A DNA stretch of 64,000 nucleotides from Candidatus Delongbacteria bacterium. GTDB taxonomy: Bacteria; UBA4055. The notes under the pieces are model-generated. The model did no database searches. It was not told the origin of the DNA and was given only the letters and a program-made list of their open reading frames with translations. Of the stretch, positions 27,389-37,213 are shown piece by piece (positions within the stretch are counted from its first letter, which is position 1; each line of letters begins with the position of its first letter). The stretch is from positions 124,001-188,000 of the forward strand of contig JAFGVM010000016.1 of the NCBI GenBank assembly GCA_016937995.1, written 5' to 3'. The position numbers and the translations under genes are program-made.

Positions 27389-28516
27389 TTAAATTGTATC
27401 TTTTGTTAGAATATTTATTAGTTTTTCAGCTGCGGCTATTGGTGATATCTTACTTTCTATCACATCCTTTTTAACTGAACTTAAAACCTGTTGCACTTCA
27501 GTAGAATTATAAAATATATTTTCAAGTGTTTGTGTGATCGTGGTTTTCAACCATTGTTCAAGCTGATATTTCCGTTTATTTTGAAATTTTCCATTTGAAT
27601 TCATTATACTATGATGCTTTATGATGATCTTCCATAATTCATCAATTCCTTTATTTTCGTAGGAAGAGATCGCTATAACAGGAACCTGCCAGTCAGGATC
27701 AAAGTTAAGAGAATAGTGAGTTGCGTTCTCAAGTTCTTGTTTACAGAGATCAGCTTTGATCACATTGTCACCGTCAGACTTTGAAACAGCTATCGCATCT
27801 GCCATTTCCATAATACCTTTCTTTATCCCCTGAAGTTCATCTCCAGCTCCGGCAATTTGCAGTAAAAGAAAAAAATCCACCATCGAATGAACCAGGACTT
27901 CAGACTGTCCCACACCTACAGTTTCAACAAGTATGATATCATAACCGGCTGCTTCACATAGTATTATAGCCTCTCTTGTGGCTCTGTTCACACCCCCTAA
28001 AAAACCTGAGGTTGCTGAAGGACGGATGAAAACATCATTCTTACTGGAAAGTTTATCCATTCTTGTTTTATCACCCATCAGACTACCTCCTGAAAGGTTA
28101 CTGCTTGGATCAACTGCCATTACAGCTACTTTTTTCTTCTGTTCAAGAAGATAAAGTCCGAAAGTTTCGATAAAAGTACTTTTACCTACACCTGGAATAC
28201 CGGTAATACCAATCCTGATAGATTTGCCTGAATATGGTAAACATCTGTTTATAATTTTTTTTGAAAGGTCGTTATCTTCTTTCTTCTTACTCTCGATAAG
28301 GGTTAGAGCTCTTCCCAAAATTACTCTATCACCATTCAATATACCTGTCAGGAAGTCTTCGAGATCTATCTTGCGTTTTTTTTTACTTATAAAGATATCC
28401 AGTTTATCATCGGAAATACCTTCAGGTTTAACTATACCTGCATTAATATTTAATGATGTAAGTTTATCATTTGCCAGTTGATCTATTGATCTGCCGGTCT
28501 TATTTTTGTTGCTCAT
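27389..28516 (-). CDS. meaB: MeaB/ArgK-type P-loop GTPase (methylmalonyl-CoA mutase chaperone)
   Basis: 375-residue G3E-family GTPase that normally loads and protects cobalamin-dependent acyl-CoA mutases. Motifs: Walker A GIPGVGKST (about 107-115), DPSSNLSGGSLMGDKTRM, FIRPSATSGFLGGV, ILVETVGVGQSE (Walker B/switch) and AVSKSDGDN (base recognition). ATG 28516 is preferred over the GTG one codon upstream. The first 17 bases overlap the end of the histidine kinase gene. No mutase gene lies in this window, so the partner must be elsewhere. Confidence 0.9.
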   Translation of the reverse strand: MSNKNKTGRSIDQLANDKLTSLNINAGIVKPEGISDDKLDIFISKKKRKIDLEDFLTGILNGDRVILGRALTLIESKKKEDNDLSKKIINRCLPYSGKSIRIGITGIPGVGKSTFIETFGLYLLEQKKKVAVMAVDPSSNLSGGSLMGDKTRMDKLSSKNDVFIRPSATSGFLGGVNRATREAIILCEAAGYDIILVETVGVGQSEVLVHSMVDFFLLLQIAGAGDELQGIKKGIMEMADAIAVSKSDGDNVIKADLCKQELENATHYSLNFDPDWQVPVIAISSYENKGIDELWKIIIKHHSIMNSNGKFQNKRKYQLEQWLKTTITQTLENIFYNSTEVQQVLSSVKKDVIESKISPIAAAEKLINILTKDTI

Positions 28517-31145
28517 CACTGTCTTCTTTTAAAGTATCCTTTATATTTTTGGCTATGTCCCGGATATTATAAGGCTTTTTCAGGTACTTTTTTACTCCCA
28601 GCTTCATTGCCTTTTTTACTCTGTCACTCTCCGAATAACCACTTACTATTATTACTTTCTGCTTAGGTCTGACCTTGATCATTTCCTTATAAACATCATA
28701 ACCATCCTTATCTTCTCCAAGGATCATATCAAGAAGCACGATATCAGGATCAAAAGATTCTAGGATCGAATTTATATTCTCAACATCACTTGTACCTTCA
28801 ACATCATAATTTATTTCAGAAAGAAGTGATTTAGCAATGTCTAACTGAACTTCCTCGTCATCGATCACAAGTATTTTTTCTCCATTTCCTTCAATTGATG
28901 TGTTATCTGTTAAGATATCCTCAATATATGTGGTCCCTGCGAGAGCTGGAAAGTAAAGATCGAAGGTCGTTCCAGTTCCGACTTTACTTGTAAGTTCAAT
29001 AAATCCGTCATGATCTTTTACAGTACCCCATACTACCGCCATCCCAAGTCCAGTTCCGCTCCTTCCCATTGACTTACTTGTAAAGAACGGTTCAAATATT
29101 CTTTTCTGATCCTCTTTGGAAATACCTACACCTTCATCAGTTACAGAAAGAACTGCATAATCCCCTTCAGGTATATTAGAAAATCTTAATGATTTATTTT
29201 TTGAACTTTCAAATTTTGTTGAAATGAAAATTTCCCCACCGCTCATCATAGATTCAGCTGCATTTGTTATAAGGTTAACTAAAACTTTTGAAATTTGGAA
29301 TTCCGCACCGGATATACTTGGGGTCGTATCATCCTCTGAAAATCTTAATCTTATGTTTGAATGATATATCTGCAGTTTTTCTATTTCCGGTGATTCAAGT
29401 ACGTCTTTTACAACTTTGTTAACATTCACCGGTGCGAACTTGTTTACACCACGTCTTGATAAGGATAGAAGGTCCTCAACTATTGAAGCTGCTTTCTCCC
29501 CACTTTTCTTTATCGCCTGAACTTTCTTTCTCAAAGGATCTTCGCTGTCCATTTTCAACATCAGCAGGTCAGGATAAGCAACTATCCCTGTTAAAACATT
29601 ATTCAGATCATGTGCAACTCCACCTGCAAGCCTTCCCAATGCTTCCATTTTTTCACCCTGCGACAATCTGTCTTCCAATGTCCTGTTACGTTCAGTTGTT
29701 AGTATAAAGCTTGTAATATCTCTCCAAACACCTACAAATCCTATAACTTCACCATCCTCTTCAAGTAAAGGATTAATCTTTGCTTCAGCCCATTTTCTTG
29801 TATTATCCTTACATATCAATTGAGCATTGAATATTATCGGGAAATTCACAGAGTTGAAATTATAATTGATCCTTCTTTTAAGTTTTGATATTTTATCCAT
29901 GGCATCAGGACTCAAATATTCATTCTGTTTCAACTTTAAGAATTCATCAGGATCGTATCCCATGAACTGTCCTATAGACCTGGTTATAAAATTGATATTA
30001 AATTCCTTATCAGAGGTCCAGATAGCATCGGAAACATTTGTTATCAGCAACCTGTATTTCTTCTCACTTTCCTTTAGTTCGTTCTCTATCGATATTTTAT
30101 CTGTAATATCGGTACTTATTGCTACAATTCCTGCAGGTTTTTTGTGATCATTATATATTAACTTACATCTGGATGATGCTACCCTTTTCTTCCCGTTAGG
30201 TAAAACACCTGTAACTATCCCTTCCCATTTTCCTTCCCTGTTAACAGCTTCTATCAATTCTTTTTTTGATATGCTGTCTTCAGATGACTGCTTAATTGAT
30301 TCAGTTCTGCCAACGAGATCTTTTCTATCTAATCCAGTATGTTCAAGAACTGCTTTGTTAACATAAAGTATCTTTCCATTTATATCAGTTATCAGGACTT
30401 CATCTGAAATATTATACATCACATCACTTTGGAATTTAAGATATCTTTCATTTCTTCTTCTTTTGGTAATATCTCTGAAAACCCCAAGGAAACTGATCTT
30501 TTTTTCACCCTCAGTAATTCCAACTGTCTTCAACTCGACCCAGATTTTATGCTTGTCCTTTCTTTTAAGCTCCATTTCGTATGTATTTACGTCTTTGAAC
30601 TTTTCAGGTTCCTGCTTCCTGAAGATGATATCCTTGGCAACAGTTCTCATAGATCTCTTTGAAAGAAATTTTTCTATCTTGGTATTTATGAATTCTTCAG
30701 GTGTATATCCAAGATAATCTTCAATTGAAGGCGTTATATACGTAATTTTACCATTCATATCCAGAGTTACAATTACATCGCTAACATTATCAGTTATCAG
30801 TTGATACTTTTTATTTACATCTACACATTCATCATTTTTCTCTTGAAGCTCTCCATTTATCTTCTTTAGATCAGCTTGAAATTTTCTGATCTTATAAATA
30901 GTATAAAAAATTATTCCACCTGATATCATCAGCAGGTTTACAAAAGCCAATAATATAAGTATCGGGTAGGTTTCTGGTGTATTCTTAATTTGCGGTGAAT
31001 CCTGAGCAAGTTCGAGTAAAATATTCCTGTATTGTAAATAATTCACGTACATGACGATGCTTATCATGGATGAGAGCAATATACTAAGAATTATATAATA
31101 TTTAGGTTCCCAGGAAAATTTCTTTTTCTTGAATCTGTTGTCCAA
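28500..31145 (-). CDS. Membrane-bound hybrid histidine kinase with three PAS domains and a C-terminal receiver
   Basis: 881 residues. Two transmembrane helices (about 17-38 and 62-84) bracket a short periplasmic loop. Three PAS domains with PAC-type ends follow (about 110-230, 235-355, 360-485; GVFRDITKRR, AISTDITDK, GVWRDITSF). Then come a dimerisation/H box with His512 (GVAHDLNNVLTG), an ATPase domain (VLVNLITNAAE, DEGVGIS, SGTGLGMAVV) and a receiver with phospho-acceptor Asp806 (IVLLDM). No output domain is present, so signals should pass to another protein. The start is a TTG directly after an in-frame TGA; the next ATG would cut into the first membrane helix. It overlaps meaB. Confidence 0.92.
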   Translation of the reverse strand: MDNRFKKKKFSWEPKYYIILSILLSSMISIVMYVNYLQYRNILLELAQDSPQIKNTPETYPILILLAFVNLLMISGGIIFYTIYKIRKFQADLKKINGELQEKNDECVDVNKKYQLITDNVSDVIVTLDMNGKITYITPSIEDYLGYTPEEFINTKIEKFLSKRSMRTVAKDIIFRKQEPEKFKDVNTYEMELKRKDKHKIWVELKTVGITEGEKKISFLGVFRDITKRRRNERYLKFQSDVMYNISDEVLITDINGKILYVNKAVLEHTGLDRKDLVGRTESIKQSSEDSISKKELIEAVNREGKWEGIVTGVLPNGKKRVASSRCKLIYNDHKKPAGIVAISTDITDKISIENELKESEKKYRLLITNVSDAIWTSDKEFNINFITRSIGQFMGYDPDEFLKLKQNEYLSPDAMDKISKLKRRINYNFNSVNFPIIFNAQLICKDNTRKWAEAKINPLLEEDGEVIGFVGVWRDITSFILTTERNRTLEDRLSQGEKMEALGRLAGGVAHDLNNVLTGIVAYPDLLMLKMDSEDPLRKKVQAIKKSGEKAASIVEDLLSLSRRGVNKFAPVNVNKVVKDVLESPEIEKLQIYHSNIRLRFSEDDTTPSISGAEFQISKVLVNLITNAAESMMSGGEIFISTKFESSKNKSLRFSNIPEGDYAVLSVTDEGVGISKEDQKRIFEPFFTSKSMGRSGTGLGMAVVWGTVKDHDGFIELTSKVGTGTTFDLYFPALAGTTYIEDILTDNTSIEGNGEKILVIDDEEVQLDIAKSLLSEINYDVEGTSDVENINSILESFDPDIVLLDMILGEDKDGYDVYKEMIKVRPKQKVIIVSGYSESDRVKKAMKLGVKKYLKKPYNIRDIAKNIKDTLKEDSDEQQK

Positions 31146-31187
31146 ACTTCACCCCGTACGTATTTAACTTTCGCTTACGTTATTTAC

Positions 31188-31207
31188 GGGCGGATAATGA
31201 TCCGCCC
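31188..31207 (-). terminator. GC-rich hairpin after the outer-membrane protein gene
   Basis: GGGCGGAT and ATCCGCCC form a perfect 8-bp stem with a four-base loop, about 40 bases past the stop of the 31245 gene. There is no proper T run, so it may stabilise the 3' end or be a repeat rather than an intrinsic terminator. Confidence 0.45.
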
Positions 31208-31244
31208 TTACATTTATTTTCGTTAATTGTAGATTCAATTTTAC

Positions 31245-32153
31245 CTAGAATAACTGATAATTCGTTCTGAAGAAGAATACCATATTTCTATTGCCTTCAT
31301 TGTAACTATCATCAGGAGTATCAGTGTATAAAGGTATTTTTGCCCCAGCTACAAATTCAAAAAGATTGATAGGATATTTAACTACTGGTTTTAAATCCAT
31401 AAAGATTGTTTTATCCATTCCTTCTACACCGTCATTTTCACTATTTGCATGCATTCCATAGTTCGCATTAAGCCCAAATGTAAGATTGTACTGCCATCTG
31501 TAGTCTGCACCTACAACAAACAAGAAATTGTCACCTCTATCATGTTCAATATCCCAATCATCAGTATATTTACCGTTCATAGTATAAATAATGTTTCCTT
31601 TGTAAGTGAAATCATCCATAAAATAATATGCTGATATGGCTCCAGTTATATCAAGAGTTTCTGTAGTGAGAGAAACAGTAACTCCATCACCAGCATCAGC
31701 TTTATCATCTCCAGTAGGTAATTTTGCTGTTACATTAAAATCAAGATAAGTATTTTGTTCCGCGAGAAATTTACCATACGAAAAACCTATTGAAATATCA
31801 CCAATACCACTAGCGCTAAGATCCGACATTGGAACATCACGAGACATAAAGTAAGGTATGGTTGCACTCACACCAAATTCTCTCCATCTGTACCATATAG
31901 GTATGTTAAGTTTCTTATAGAATTCTGAGATCGATGCTTCGGCTGATGCTGTCATATCCTGTTCGGGAGTATTGTCCGGAGTATCATTTGTTGCTGTACC
32001 GATTATATCAGCCACTGCCATTGGTTCTGTTGTAATTATTTCATCCGCAGTTGTATCACTTGAGTGAGTATTATTGTAATCATCGTAATACTCTTCCTGA
32101 GCATAGATAAAGCCGATCGAGGCTAAGATCAACATTAGTACCATTCTTTTCAT
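31245..32153 (-). CDS. Outer-membrane beta-barrel protein, MetA-like (Phenol_MetA_deg) type
   Basis: 302 residues with a clear signal peptide (cleavage probably after the Ala before EEYYDD), an acidic Thr-rich linker to about residue 75, then alternating amphipathic strands ending in Phe, as in outer-membrane barrels. The stretch SGIGDISIGFSYG ... VTAKLPTGDDKAD is the signature of the MetA-pathway outer-membrane family. AAGGAGAAGG stands before the ATG. The ligand is unknown; the phenol connection of the family name should not be taken as function. Confidence 0.7.
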   Translation of the reverse strand: MKRMVLMLILASIGFIYAQEEYYDDYNNTHSSDTTADEIITTEPMAVADIIGTATNDTPDNTPEQDMTASAEASISEFYKKLNIPIWYRWREFGVSATIPYFMSRDVPMSDLSASGIGDISIGFSYGKFLAEQNTYLDFNVTAKLPTGDDKADAGDGVTVSLTTETLDITGAISAYYFMDDFTYKGNIIYTMNGKYTDDWDIEHDRGDNFLFVVGADYRWQYNLTFGLNANYGMHANSENDGVEGMDKTIFMDLKPVVKYPINLFEFVAGAKIPLYTDTPDDSYNEGNRNMVFFFRTNYQLF

Positions 32154-32188
32154 TTTCCTTCTCCTTTTTATTATTTTAAGTTTTTATT

Positions 32189-33319
32189 TTAATGAAGCCT
32201 TTTCCAAATCTCATCATTAACTTCAAATATCTGATCGATCGTAGGATCTTTTATCTTCTTGTGCTTAGATATTTCTTCCTCTACATTCTTAACAATGTCA
32301 GTGAATTTGATCTTCCCTTTCAAAAATTTGTAAACCATAATTTCATTGACCGCATTAAGAACTACAGGAACAGTTCCTCCTTCTTTTATCGCTTCTATAG
32401 CCACATTAATAGCAGGAAACATTTTCGTATTCGGGTCAAAAAAGTTCAATGTACCAAGCTTGTGCAGATCCAGCTTCGGAAGATCAAGTTTCTTCCTTTC
32501 AGGATAAGTTAAGGCATACTGGATAGGTACCATCATATCAGGCAGACCCAGTTGGGCAATTACTGATCCGTCAATGAACTCGACCATTGAGTGAATGATC
32601 GATTCCGGATGGATAATTATTTCAATTCTTTCAGGACCCAGATCAAATAAATGAACAGCTTCGATAAGTTCAAATCCTTTATTCATCATTGTTGCTGAGT
32701 CTATACTGATCTTATCACCCATAGACCAGTTCGGATGTGCCAAAGCATCTTCGATAGATACATCTTCCAAACTGTCCTTTCTATCTCGAAACGGTCCACC
32801 TGAGGCTGTTAATATTATCTTGTTAATAGCAGAGTATTCTTCTCCGTTCAAAGACTGTAATATCGCTGAATGTTCTGAATCGATCGGAATTATCTTACTC
32901 CCGAATTCTTTCATCAGTGATTTTACATTTTCTCCGGCCATTACTAGAGATTCTTTATTTGCTAAAGCTATAATTTTCCCGTTTTTAGCAGCATTGATAG
33001 TTGGTCTCAAGCCAAATGACCCGACTATCGCATTTACGACAATATCAACATTTTTATCAGAAGTTGCCTGGTCAAGACCCTCTTCTATTGTTAATATCTT
33101 TATCTTTGATGTCCCCAGAATATCTTTCAGATCCTGATAGAATTCTTTATCAATGATGACATATTCAGGGTTATATCTTAACGCCTGATCTGCTAATTTT
33201 TTAAAATTATTGTTCGCGGAAAGATATTTTATCTTGAATTGACCTTTTAAATTATCAATTACTTTTAAAGTGCTATCACCAATAGAACCTGTTGAACCCA
33301 AAATGGAAAGTTTCTTCAT
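32189..33319 (-). CDS. dxr: 1-deoxy-D-xylulose 5-phosphate reductoisomerase
   Basis: Second step of the MEP isoprenoid pathway, making MEP with NADPH. At 376 residues it is normal. Motifs: ILGSTGSIGDSTL (NADPH site), LANKESLVMAGE, IPIDSEHSAI (metal ligands), LTASGGPFRD and HPNWSMGDKISIDSATMMNKGFE split across the active-site loop. It has a plausible promoter at 33362-33390. The gene downstream encodes an outer-membrane protein, with no evident pathway link. Confidence 0.96.
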   Translation of the reverse strand: MKKLSILGSTGSIGDSTLKVIDNLKGQFKIKYLSANNNFKKLADQALRYNPEYVIIDKEFYQDLKDILGTSKIKILTIEEGLDQATSDKNVDIVVNAIVGSFGLRPTINAAKNGKIIALANKESLVMAGENVKSLMKEFGSKIIPIDSEHSAILQSLNGEEYSAINKIILTASGGPFRDRKDSLEDVSIEDALAHPNWSMGDKISIDSATMMNKGFELIEAVHLFDLGPERIEIIIHPESIIHSMVEFIDGSVIAQLGLPDMMVPIQYALTYPERKKLDLPKLDLHKLGTLNFFDPNTKMFPAINVAIEAIKEGGTVPVVLNAVNEIMVYKFLKGKIKFTDIVKNVEEEISKHKKIKDPTIDQIFEVNDEIWKRLH

Positions 33320-33361
33320 TTAAACCCCGTGGTTAGTGTTTCTTTCCCTGAATTTTTATTT

Positions 33362-33390
33362 AATATAGCTAACTGTTATAAATTACACAA
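33362..33390 (-). promoter_or_regulatory. Possible dxr promoter
   Basis: On the minus strand TTGTGT (33385-33390), a 17-base spacer and TATATT (33362-33367), about 43 bases before the dxr ATG. Confidence 0.45.
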
Positions 33391-33439
33391 CTATTAATTT
33401 ATAAATATTCACGCGGGGAAAAATTTGAGAATTAATTTT

Positions 33440-35269
33440 TTAAAAAGAAGTAAGGTCAGATAAATATTTCACATTGAACTCAATCCTGTGAAATCTGTCC
33501 GAATCGATCTCATCATAACCTGAACCTATAGTTCCAGAGTCAGATGTAGAATCTTCTGAAATGCCGAAAGTAAATAAAATATCCCTGTAGCTGTATGAAA
33601 CAAAACCGTAGATGCTCTTACCGGACCCTGAATAAGATATCAGTCCCGGATACAGACCAATGTCATAAAGTCCTGCATACATAATTGTCGACCCTTGTGT
33701 GAAATATACATCGGCTCCAAGTCTTATCAAAAATCCCTCACTAAGATCCATGGTGAAAGTTTGAGAGAACAAATATCCATATCCATCATCGTACCAATCT
33801 GAATATTTAAAGTAACTCGATACTTTCGATCTATTAAAATTGTATTGAATTTTTAATCTTGAATCAATTTTGTTAATTGTTGAATAAAGATCATCATCGT
33901 ATATCTCATAGTTCTTATATTTACTCTGACAATTTAGAGAAATATTTCTATTCGTAATATCCAGTTCAGCCTTAACTTCTCCCCCGGGTAAATATCCTGT
34001 ATCATACTCAGAACTAAAATAATTACTGCTAAAAATAAAATTTACTCTTTTGTACAGGTTACCTTTAACTTTGAATCCTATGCTGTTCTCCTTATCACCA
34101 TCACCCTGTTTTAAAATCTGAGATGATAAGGACAGTCGATCCTTCTCTATCCTGCTTAAATACATACCTGTCTTAAGTTTACTGGATGTAAATGATGAAC
34201 TCAGGATAAAATTATTTTTACTCAGATCTGTTGCATCGCTGAATTGTATAATGAAGTTATTTTTAAACTTTTTTTTGAGCTGAAATTCGCCAAGAATACC
34301 ACTATGCAGCTCGGAATTATCTGCAAGTTCTTTTGAGTAGGTTTCCTCCGAAACGGATATACAACTTGAAAGATCATTATATATGAACTGATAAGAAATA
34401 CCTTTTAAAAAATGCTTCTCATTGTGATAGCGTTCTATTTCATTCACAGTTCTGGTATAGGAATTAAGGTTTACCGAATTTATTAAATTATCTGATGTAA
34501 GTACGACAGAAACTGGCTTCTCACCGTAGAATAATGCAATATTTGAATTACGAAATTCCTGAGATACATAAAAGCCGTTGAACCCGTAATAATCCATACT
34601 GGACAAGCTTGATCTCGCAGGATCTTGGAACTTGAAACTTTGTTTCAAAGCAAATGGATCGATGAACATAGATTCATACTGCAATAAGCCTGTTACAGAG
34701 AAAAAACTGAAATGACCGAGAATGATCTTGGAACCAGTATTTGTATATTCCAAAGAAAACTTTAGATTATCTGTGTATGAGATCTCCCCTGCTTCTTTTT
34801 CAGTAAGAAAAGACAGCTGCATATTATCAGTTTTAACCTTGATCTTGTTCAAATAATAGCTTTGATTTCCTAAATAATTAGAGTCCTGATAACCGATAGT
34901 TTTTTCCAGAAGTCTTTTTGTTCTGAACTGGTATGTTAGATCATTTTTTACAGGACCTTTTTCTTCATACACTATCATTTGATCAAGCAGCTTTGCAATA
35001 TCATCAGTAATTATTCCCTCTGAGACAAGATTATTCAAGTCTTTTATCCTGTCTGACTTGGAGATACTGTCAAAGATCTCAGAAGCTGTTATTTCATCGA
35101 TATACGGTAATGAATAAATTTCATATTCTGAGGCTGTGTTGATATTGATAGGATTTGATCTGAAATGGTCGAACAGACTTGTAAGTGACTCTTCATCCAG
35201 TTCACTTTGATCTATCGCTGATAAAAATACGGTTATCAGTAAAATAGCCAGAATTACATTATATCTCAT
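33440..35269 (-). CDS. Helix-hairpin-helix domain fused to an outer-membrane beta-barrel-like region
   Basis: About 609 residues. After a signal peptide, residues about 25-95 form a ComEA-like helix-hairpin-helix (NPININTASEYEIYSLPYI). The rest (about 110-609) is a long series of short amphipathic strands, many with Tyr/Phe ends and Gly turns, ending in Phe, as in large barrels. Such HHH-barrel proteins occur in the Bacteroidetes and relatives and are uncharacterised; a DNA or surface role is only a guess. The frame extends to TTG/ATG 35287, but ATG 35269 begins a canonical signal peptide (MRYNVILAILLITVFLSA) and reduces overlap with the upstream gene to 11 bases. Confidence 0.7.
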   Translation of the reverse strand: MRYNVILAILLITVFLSAIDQSELDEESLTSLFDHFRSNPININTASEYEIYSLPYIDEITASEIFDSISKSDRIKDLNNLVSEGIITDDIAKLLDQMIVYEEKGPVKNDLTYQFRTKRLLEKTIGYQDSNYLGNQSYYLNKIKVKTDNMQLSFLTEKEAGEISYTDNLKFSLEYTNTGSKIILGHFSFFSVTGLLQYESMFIDPFALKQSFKFQDPARSSLSSMDYYGFNGFYVSQEFRNSNIALFYGEKPVSVVLTSDNLINSVNLNSYTRTVNEIERYHNEKHFLKGISYQFIYNDLSSCISVSEETYSKELADNSELHSGILGEFQLKKKFKNNFIIQFSDATDLSKNNFILSSSFTSSKLKTGMYLSRIEKDRLSLSSQILKQGDGDKENSIGFKVKGNLYKRVNFIFSSNYFSSEYDTGYLPGGEVKAELDITNRNISLNCQSKYKNYEIYDDDLYSTINKIDSRLKIQYNFNRSKVSSYFKYSDWYDDGYGYLFSQTFTMDLSEGFLIRLGADVYFTQGSTIMYAGLYDIGLYPGLISYSGSGKSIYGFVSYSYRDILFTFGISEDSTSDSGTIGSGYDEIDSDRFHRIEFNVKYLSDLTSF

Positions 35270-36047
35270 AAACGATACCGACCGCATGAGAATATTCTAG
35301 ATCGAAATGATATGAAATCGCATAGGAGAACTGGTATTTTAAATATCTGATCGCAAAACCCGAATTAACACACTTAGGTTCAAAATTGTATCCCGCTGAC
35401 AGAACAAAAGCATCAATTGGTTTATAGCTTATACCGGTCTTTATATTAGCTTTATACCTGTCATCTTTCTCCAGACCCAGATAAACATCTAGCGTATTCA
35501 AAGATCTGTAATGAAAATTCAGGAACATTTCCATTGGTATATCTATATTATCATTTTCGTAAGCATAAAGGTTTTTTATTGAACATATGACTTCCAGATC
35601 ATCAACTATTTTATAAAAAGCAGTTAGATCAACTCCTGCGGTATAACTATTTTTAAACTCAGTATGCAGATAGAAAAGCGATATTCCCGGACTTATCGTT
35701 AGATCATCAGTATGAAAAATTGATGAGGAAAGCTGAAGAGTATTTTCTCTGTAGGTACTGTTCCCGAAATTAATGACTCTGATATAAGAATTCTTACCTA
35801 GTACTTTAGTTTGAAATGCAACATCCTCACGGGAGAATTCAGTGATACCGTAAGGGTGAAGAAAATTTAGGGATAGATATTTTTTGTCTGTATTTAAAGC
35901 AGGTATGGTTGTATCACCTGTTTGGAATCCCGAGACATTCCCTGAAGCGATCGTTTGAGGAGATATTATAATATTTTCTAATGAAGCGAAAATATTTCCT
36001 GCAAAGATCATTAACGACATATAAAATAATATCTTCCTCAATATCAT
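35259..36047 (-). CDS. Predicted outer-membrane protein of PorV/UPF0164-like appearance
   Basis: 262 residues with a signal peptide (cleavage near NIFA-SL) and a beta-rich body. The N-terminal part of the mature protein (ASGNVSGFQTGD) and the end (YHFDLEYSHAVGIVYE) recall PorV/PorQ and UPF0164 barrels of FCB-group bacteria, but the match is weak. Its ATG overlaps the xerC stop codon by four bases, and its 3' end overlaps the HHH-barrel gene, so xerC, this gene and the barrel gene are a tight operon. Confidence 0.6.
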   Translation of the reverse strand: MILRKILFYMSLMIFAGNIFASLENIIISPQTIASGNVSGFQTGDTTIPALNTDKKYLSLNFLHPYGITEFSREDVAFQTKVLGKNSYIRVINFGNSTYRENTLQLSSSIFHTDDLTISPGISLFYLHTEFKNSYTAGVDLTAFYKIVDDLEVICSIKNLYAYENDNIDIPMEMFLNFHYRSLNTLDVYLGLEKDDRYKANIKTGISYKPIDAFVLSAGYNFEPKCVNSGFAIRYLKYQFSYAISYHFDLEYSHAVGIVYEI

Positions 36048-36943
36048 TCCCCTTTCGGATGTGCTTTTTTATATACTGCTTTCAATCTTTCCAGTGAGAC
36101 ATGAGTATATACCTGTGTCGTTGACAGACTTTCATGCCCTAGAAGCTCTTTAACTGTCATAATATCAGCTCCCTGATCAAGCATATGCGTCGCAAAAGTA
36201 TGTCGTAAAATATGAGGTGATGTCTTATTCACTGTTGCCAGTCTTTTCAGTTTATCTCTGACGATCCTCTGTATCTGTCTTTTTGACAGGTGTTTTCCAT
36301 TTTGCGAAATAAACAGATAATCGGTCTCATTTTCATTCTCAGATAAAATATCTTTTCTGAATGACAGATATATTCTGTATTTCCTTTTTATATGATCAGA
36401 AACAGGCAGTATTCTCTGCTTGGAACCCTTTCCAAATACAGATATAGTACCTTTTGTGTGATTTATCGTGTAAACTGTCATATCATAAAGTTCACTGAGA
36501 CGGATCCCTGTACCATAAAAAAATTCAAATATCAGACTTTCCCTTGCTGAGAAGAAATCTCCCTCATCAAAGCTTTCCATAATATTTTTCATCTGCACTG
36601 TACTTACGAATTCAGGCAATCTTTGCTCAGTTCTGATAGAATTTATCGTAGAACCAACATCTTTTTCAATAATATTATTTCTGAACAGGTAATTGAAAAA
36701 GCTTTTGAATGAGGCGATCCTTCTGTTGTAGGTTTTCTTTGAAAGTTTTTTTAATACCATATCTCTCAGATATGGCCTGATCTTTTCCTTTGTGATCTCT
36801 TTAATGTTCAGATCAACCTCAGATCTTTTGTAAATGTATTCATAAAGGTCCAACAGATCAGTTCTGTAACCTTTTATAGTATTTTGAGAATAATTTCTTT
36901 CGTTATTCAAATATTTTAAGAACTCTTCAATAAGATCTTTCAT
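36044..36943 (-). CDS. xerC: Site-specific tyrosine recombinase, XerC-like
   Basis: 299-residue phage-integrase-family recombinase used in chromosome dimer resolution. The N-terminal SAM-like DNA-binding domain (EFLKYLNNERNYSQNTIKGY) precedes the catalytic domain with YGTGIRLSEL (first Arg), HILRHTFATHML (His, Arg), LLGHESLSTTQVYTHV (His and nucleophile Tyr). A second Xer gene lies at 48437. I call this one XerC-like because HTFATHMLD and LLGHESLS are nearer that branch; the assignment is not firm. It is the first gene of a three-gene overlap group. Confidence 0.88.
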   Translation of the reverse strand: MKDLIEEFLKYLNNERNYSQNTIKGYRTDLLDLYEYIYKRSEVDLNIKEITKEKIRPYLRDMVLKKLSKKTYNRRIASFKSFFNYLFRNNIIEKDVGSTINSIRTEQRLPEFVSTVQMKNIMESFDEGDFFSARESLIFEFFYGTGIRLSELYDMTVYTINHTKGTISVFGKGSKQRILPVSDHIKRKYRIYLSFRKDILSENENETDYLFISQNGKHLSKRQIQRIVRDKLKRLATVNKTSPHILRHTFATHMLDQGADIMTVKELLGHESLSTTQVYTHVSLERLKAVYKKAHPKGE

Positions 36944-37058
36944 AACGCTGAATCTTCAATAGTTTTGCTAAAAAATAATTATACCTAATCTTCACAGATA
37001 AAACAATTCAAAAATATTGATTTTTAAAGATAAATAAATTTTGAGTGTGTAATTTCCA

Positions 37059-37175
37059 GACTTCTCAAAAACGAGTAATACAAGGAGAAACATTTTTTAT
37101 AAGTGGAGTTTAGTGACCTGAACGATACGAAATAAAAAATAATTAGAAGCCGTAATACGAAGTTTCTCAGAAGTC
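37059..37175. repeat. Imperfect long inverted repeat (about 117 bases)
   Basis: The left arm at 37059-37081 begins GACTTCTCAAAAAC. The right arm at 37152-37175, reverse-complemented, begins GACTTCTGAGAAAC and ends in TATTAC versus TAATAC. The interior has further inverse pairing (TTTTTTAT against AATAAAAAAT). No gene is inside. A weakly similar structure lies at 58136-58222. Confidence 0.5.
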
Positions 37176-37180
37176 AAAAA

Positions 37181-37212
37181 AAAAATAGAGCAGGAATTCC
37201 TACTCTATTTTT
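37181..37212 (-). terminator. Terminator of the tRNA-Ser transcript
   Basis: AAAAATAGAG and CTCTATTTTT pair, enclosing the palindrome AGGAATTCCT with one mismatch. On the minus strand this runs into about 11 T residues, immediately after tRNA-Ser(GCT). Confidence 0.85.
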
Positions 37213-37213
37213 G

